Source: JBKCHH01 sp046302855 (GTDB lineage: Bacteria; Pseudomonadota; Alphaproteobacteria; Rickettsiales; UBA8987). From it: a stretch of 26,347 nt of DNA. Where the stretch lies: the NCBI GenBank assembly GCA_046302855.1, contig JBKCHH010000064.1, forward strand, positions 1 through 26,347, read 5' to 3'. A program made the position numbers and the translations under genes. Positions 23,397 to 26,347 of this stretch are shown in pieces. The notes under the pieces were generated by a model that ran no database searches, was not told where the DNA came from, and saw only the letters and a list, made by a program, of their open reading frames with translations. Numbering within the stretch: the first letter of the stretch is position 1; each line of letters opens with the position of its first letter.

Positions 23397-24137
23397 CTAA
23401 ACCAGCTGTTCGCCATTATCAACAAACAGTAAATTTCCAATTAAGGCTTGGTTTTCTAAAATTTGATTAAGTGTATTTGCCAATTCCTCTAGTTTAACCT
23501 TTTGTTTTTTAGGCAAGGAGGCGATTCTTTTTTCTAAATAAGCATCACTATTTTTTTGGCTAAGTTCTGTTATTCCTAAGCAAATGCCATTTACCCTAAT
23601 TTTTGGGGCAAGGCTACGAGCCAGCATTTTGGTTAAATCACTTAAATTCTTTTTGGTAAGCAGATAAACAAAATATTTTTCGCTGGTTCTGGTAATAAAA
23701 CTATCTAGCAAATTTATTATGTTATAGTTTTTGGTATCATTATTTTTTAGCACCCTTTTGGCAAAAAGTTGGCTTAGAAAAAATGGGGCTTTTAGATTAA
23801 TATTATAGTTGGCATCAAATGATTTTTGGGTGACTTGCAAAAAATTCTCTGGCTCAAAAATAGAGGCATTGTTAATAAGAACGGTTAAATGCGGAAATTT
23901 TTTAAAAACGGCATTAATTAGTTTTTCACTAGTATTGGATTTTGATAAATCTGCCTGAAAAATTTCCACCCTAACTTTAGAAAACTCTTTGGTAATTTCT
24001 TTCGCTAGGCTTTGGGCAGGTTTTTTTGAAGAGTTGTAGTGAATGGCAATATCATAACCTTTTTTCGCTAAAGATAATGCTAAAGCCCTACCAACCCTAA
24101 TTGCCCCACCGGTAATTAGAACCGCCTTTTTTTCCAT
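23397..24137 (-). CDS. SDR-family pteridine reductase-like protein (FolM/PTR1 type)
   Basis: The 246-residue short-chain dehydrogenase has the pteridine-reductase cofactor motif TGGAIRVG (residues 9-16, TGxxxRxG form) and a DL pair (residues 63-64) and VLINNAS in the Rossmann core. The active site reads INLLDSF ... YLLTKK, with D145, Y158 and K162. This Asp-Tyr-Lys set and its 13/4 spacing equal D181/Y194/K198 of trypanosomatid PTR1, where the Asp replaces the usual SDR serine. FolM-type enzymes reduce dihydromonapterin or dihydrofolate. Its first 41 nt lie within the 3' end of lgt, so expression is probably coupled. Substrate remains uncertain. Confidence 0.75.
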   Translation of the reverse strand: MEKKAVLITGGAIRVGRALALSLAKKGYDIAIHYNSSKKPAQSLAKEITKEFSKVRVEIFQADLSKSNTSEKLINAVFKKFPHLTVLINNASIFEPENFLQVTQKSFDANYNINLKAPFFLSQLFAKRVLKNNDTKNYNIINLLDSFITRTSEKYFVYLLTKKNLSDLTKMLARSLAPKIRVNGICLGITELSQKNSDAYLEKRIASLPKKQKVKLEELANTLNQILENQALIGNLLFVDNGEQLV

Positions 24138-24963
24138 AATTTACACCTAGATAAAATAATATTATACCAAGCAGAATCATAGGGATACATAAAATCTGCC
24201 CCATAGTAAGATGATATAATAGTAAGCCAACCTGCTCATCTGGTTCACGAAAACTCTCTAAAAAGAATCTAAAAGAGCCATATAGGAATAAGAACAAGCC
24301 ACTTAAAGCTCCACGACAAAGTAAAATATTAGTGCGAATGGCAAGGAGGTTTAAAATAACAAAAATTAATAGCCCCTCGCAAATTGCCTCATAGATTTGG
24401 GATGGATGCCTTAATTGATCTTCATTAGCATATAAAACGCCCCAAGGTAGGTTGGCTGGGGCTAATCTGCCAATTAGTTCGCTATTAATAAAATTGGCAA
24501 TTCTACCCAAAAATAAACCTATAGGGGCAGCCAAGGCTATTAAATCAGTTAGATAAAGGTAGGAGGTTTTATTGCGAAGGGCAAATATGTAAAAAGAAAC
24601 TATAATGCCAATTAACCCGCCGTGGAAAGACATGCCACCCTTCCACACCGCCAAAATTTGTGCAGGGTGGGCAAGATAATAGCTAGAGTTATAAAAAACA
24701 ATATAGCCAATTCTGCCACCTAAAATTATCCCTAAAACGGCGTAGGTAATAAAACTATCTAAACTTTTAGGAGTAAGGGTTACAAAAAACTTTCTAGTAT
24801 TGTAAGTGTGCAGGCTATATTGAATGGAGTTTAGTTTTTTTACCCAAAAATAACCAAGCAGAATTCCAAAAACATAGGCCAGAGCATACCAGTGAATTTT
24901 CACATTATAAAACTGCACCGCCACTGGATCAAAATAGGGGAGAATAAGTGAATTAACAAACAT
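24097..24963 (-). CDS. lgt: phosphatidylglycerol-prolipoprotein diacylglyceryl transferase
   Basis: The 288-residue inner-membrane enzyme transfers diacylglycerol from phosphatidylglycerol to the lipobox Cys of prolipoproteins. The N-terminus PYFDPVAVQFYNVKIHWYALAYVFG is typical. Conserved parts are GGRIGYIVFYN, KGGMSFHGGLIGI (the HGG motif) and the signature GRIANFINSELIGR with its essential Arg and Asn. HPSQIYEAICEGL follows, then the late FRFFLESFREPDEQ. About seven TM helices are visible. The end overlaps the SDR gene by 41 nt in another frame. It starts 4 nt after the upstream NDUFA9-like gene, making a three-gene minus-strand unit. Confidence 0.96.
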   Translation of the reverse strand: MFVNSLILPYFDPVAVQFYNVKIHWYALAYVFGILLGYFWVKKLNSIQYSLHTYNTRKFFVTLTPKSLDSFITYAVLGIILGGRIGYIVFYNSSYYLAHPAQILAVWKGGMSFHGGLIGIIVSFYIFALRNKTSYLYLTDLIALAAPIGLFLGRIANFINSELIGRLAPANLPWGVLYANEDQLRHPSQIYEAICEGLLIFVILNLLAIRTNILLCRGALSGLFLFLYGSFRFFLESFREPDEQVGLLLYHLTMGQILCIPMILLGIILFYLGVNYGKKGGSNYRWGN

Positions 24964-24967
24964 AAGG

Positions 24968-25894
24968 TTAATCCTTTGGCTGGTAAAGTTTTAAATATTT
25001 CGGCACAATTTCGTAAACAGATTTTGGCTGAATATTAAAAAAACTAAAGTTATTTTTATTATCTAGCACTACATTATTAAACTCCAACAATTTCATTTGG
25101 TCTTTGGTGAAGGGTGGCGCTGGTAGTAAACTTAAAACCGCCCCTTTTATTTTGGCAATAAATAATGGAATTGGTAGCAGAATTCTTTTTCTCTCCACAA
25201 ATTTTAGCACCAGTTTTAATAGTTCCTTGAAAGAAAAAACCTCTGGCCCGCCTAGCTCAAATGTTTTAGATATGGCGTTCTTACTATTTATAGAGGCAAT
25301 AATACAGTTGGCAACATCATCCACATAAACTGGCTGAAACTTAGTTCTGCCAAAGCCAAATAGCGGCAGAATGGGGGAAAATTTTGCCAGCCAAGCAAAC
25401 TGGTTAAAGAAATTATCCTCTGGCCCAAAAATTACGCTGGGGCGAAAAATAATGAATTTTGAGAAATTATCTTTTATCCCATCTTCACCCGCCAATTTAC
25501 TTTTCGCGTAAGAAGATTTCAGGGAAGACTTATCAATACCTAAGGCGGAAAGATGTATTAGCAGGTCTTTATTTTGCTCCTTACAAACCTTTGCCAGCTC
25601 GGTTGGGAAGTTTTTATGAACCGTTTCGAAGGTCTGCTTGCCCTTTTCGTATAAGATACCAACTAAATTTATTACCACATCCGCATTTTTTATTGCTTTA
25701 GATACGGAATTTATATCCCTTATGTTGGCAGAAATAAACTGTGCTTGCCCCGCAAAGCCATCAGTTTTTATGCTCTCTGCCCTTTCTGGAATTCTAGAAA
25801 TTATAGAAATCAAATAACCTTGTTTTAAGGCTTCAGTTGCAATATATTTGCCTAAAAAACCACTGCCACCAATAATTGCAATTCTTTTAACCAT
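24968..25894 (-). CDS. NDUFA9-like NAD(P)-binding atypical SDR (complex I-associated)
   Basis: The 308-residue protein has the atypical SDR nucleotide loop IGGSGFLGKYI (residues 8-18), a following strand LISIISRIPERA, VVINLVGILYEKGKQTFETVH, and LIHLSALGIDKSSLKSSYAKSKLAGED with the YxxxK pair. These features, and the FGPEDNFFNQFAWLAKFSPILPLFGFG block, are those of the NDUFA9/39-kDa complex I subunit and its alphaproteobacterial homologues, which bind NADPH and are attached to or needed for assembly of complex I. The gene is upstream of lgt with a 4-nt gap and divergent from addA by 16 nt. Some homologues are annotated only as sugar-nucleotide epimerases. Confidence 0.85.
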   Translation of the reverse strand: MVKRIAIIGGSGFLGKYIATEALKQGYLISIISRIPERAESIKTDGFAGQAQFISANIRDINSVSKAIKNADVVINLVGILYEKGKQTFETVHKNFPTELAKVCKEQNKDLLIHLSALGIDKSSLKSSYAKSKLAGEDGIKDNFSKFIIFRPSVIFGPEDNFFNQFAWLAKFSPILPLFGFGRTKFQPVYVDDVANCIIASINSKNAISKTFELGGPEVFSFKELLKLVLKFVERKRILLPIPLFIAKIKGAVLSLLPAPPFTKDQMKLLEFNNVVLDNKNNFSFFNIQPKSVYEIVPKYLKLYQPKD

Positions 25895-25910
25895 AAAACT
25901 CTAAATAACC

Positions 25911-26347
25911 ATGAGTTTAATTTCTAATTTAAGTGAAATACAAAATCAAGCATCAAACCCAAATTTTTGCGTTTGGGTTTCAGCAAGTGCGGGGTCTGGC
26001 AAAACCAGCCTGCTTAAGAACAGATATTTAAGGTTGATACTAAGTGGTGTGCCAATTGAAAAAATTCTGTGCATCACCTACACCAATGCTGGCACTAATG
26101 AGATGAAGGAGCGAATTTTAGCCGATATAAAAAAATGGCAAAATTTAAGCGATGAGGAATTAAAAGAAAACTTAAATAGCCTTCTTTTTAAAAGGCCAAC
26201 CGCAACAGAAATAAACAATGCCAGAAAGGCATTTGATACAATAATTAACAATAAAGATGTCTTTAATATTCGCACCATCCATTCATTCTGCCAAACCATT
26301 TTAAAAAAATTTCCTTTCGAGGCTGGTGTTTCGGTAAATTTTACCGC
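25911..26347 (+). CDS. addA: double-strand break repair helicase AddA (N-terminal part; 3' end outside window)
   Basis: The frame is open from ATG 25911 to the window end (145 codons) with no stop, so this is the start of a very large gene. Residues ~22-34 read CVWVSASAGSGKT, the Walker A of UvrD/AddA helicases. Next come KNRYLRLILSGVPIEKILCITYTNAGTNEM (helicase motif Ia, where most alphaproteobacteria have TKAAAAEM) and FNIRTIHSFCQTIL (motif Ic). AddAB processes DNA ends for recombination as a functional equivalent of RecBCD. addB, normally just upstream in alphaproteobacteria, is not adjacent: the neighbour is the divergent NDUFA9-like gene. Confidence 0.9.
   Translation, partial: MSLISNLSEIQNQASNPNFCVWVSASAGSGKTSLLKNRYLRLILSGVPIEKILCITYTNAGTNEMKERILADIKKWQNLSDEELKENLNSLLFKRPTATEINNARKAFDTIINNKDVFNIRTIHSFCQTILKKFPFEAGVSVNFT

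Noticed and set aside
23383..23403. Bidirectional terminator between rpmB and the SDR gene
   Set aside because: The stem is imperfect, overlaps both stop codons and lacks a T-run on either strand.

Overview
The window is an AT-rich, gene-dense piece of bacterial chromosome, open at both ends. The carD reading frame is already running at base 1, and an addA gene runs off base 26347. The gene content points to an alphaproteobacterium, and most likely a Rickettsiales-type (host-associated) lineage. Supporting signs are a CarD/CdnL regulator, an RNase E with a long insertion inside its S1 domain, HemJ next to rho, an alphaproteobacterial-type AddA start, an NDUFA9-like SDR, an isolated nuoJ-nuoK pair, a solitary gene-transfer-agent tail gene, and dispersed palindromic elements bounded by GTCATTGCGA/TCGCAATGAC. 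The taxonomic call is an inference from these traits, not from a database search.

Layout: bases 1-3600 carry carD, dapE, rnc and a PfkB sugar/adenosine kinase. Bases 3700-5260 carry a lone DUF2460 (GTA/phage distal tail) gene, a palindromic repeat, and a small outer-membrane beta-barrel gene. Bases 5260-9300 hold acs behind a strong sigma70-like promoter, tRNA-Trp, xseB-rnhB (1-nt overlap), convergent rlmE, and trxA. A second palindromic repeat precedes the 3' end of rne, which occupies 9524-12088 on the minus strand. A 398-nt leader region and tRNA-Ser(UGA) follow. Immediately after that tRNA sits an unrecognised two-TM protein gene (12603-13394) that looks foreign in composition, and then a non-coding region with nested inverted repeats. 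Bases 13728-16682 (minus) carry nuoJ-nuoK-tsaD-mdh. Bases 16739-18959 (plus) carry hemJ and a rho gene with an unusual disordered N-terminal extension.

The most interesting block is 19114-22886. A Zur-like Fur-family repressor is followed by a MacB/LolD-like ABC ATPase, an FtsX-type permease with a 15-histidine loop, and two tandem paralogous DUF3299 proteins. These five genes overlap or are separated by at most 9 nt, so they look like one operon. Upstream lie two copies of a TTGTTAT-N3-ATAACAA-type inverted repeat (one perfect, one degenerate). They sit between the operon and a divergent gene for a small four-TM protein of unknown function. I interpret this as a zinc-responsive ABC system related in layout to Zur-regulated zrg-type loci, with the histidine-rich metal-binding module built into the permease instead of being a separate protein.

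The right end carries tRNA-Ile(GAU), rpmB, a pteridine-reductase-like SDR (FolM type) overlapping lgt by 41 nt, the NDUFA9-like SDR, and the start of addA. No CRISPR array, transposase, integrase or rRNA gene is visible.
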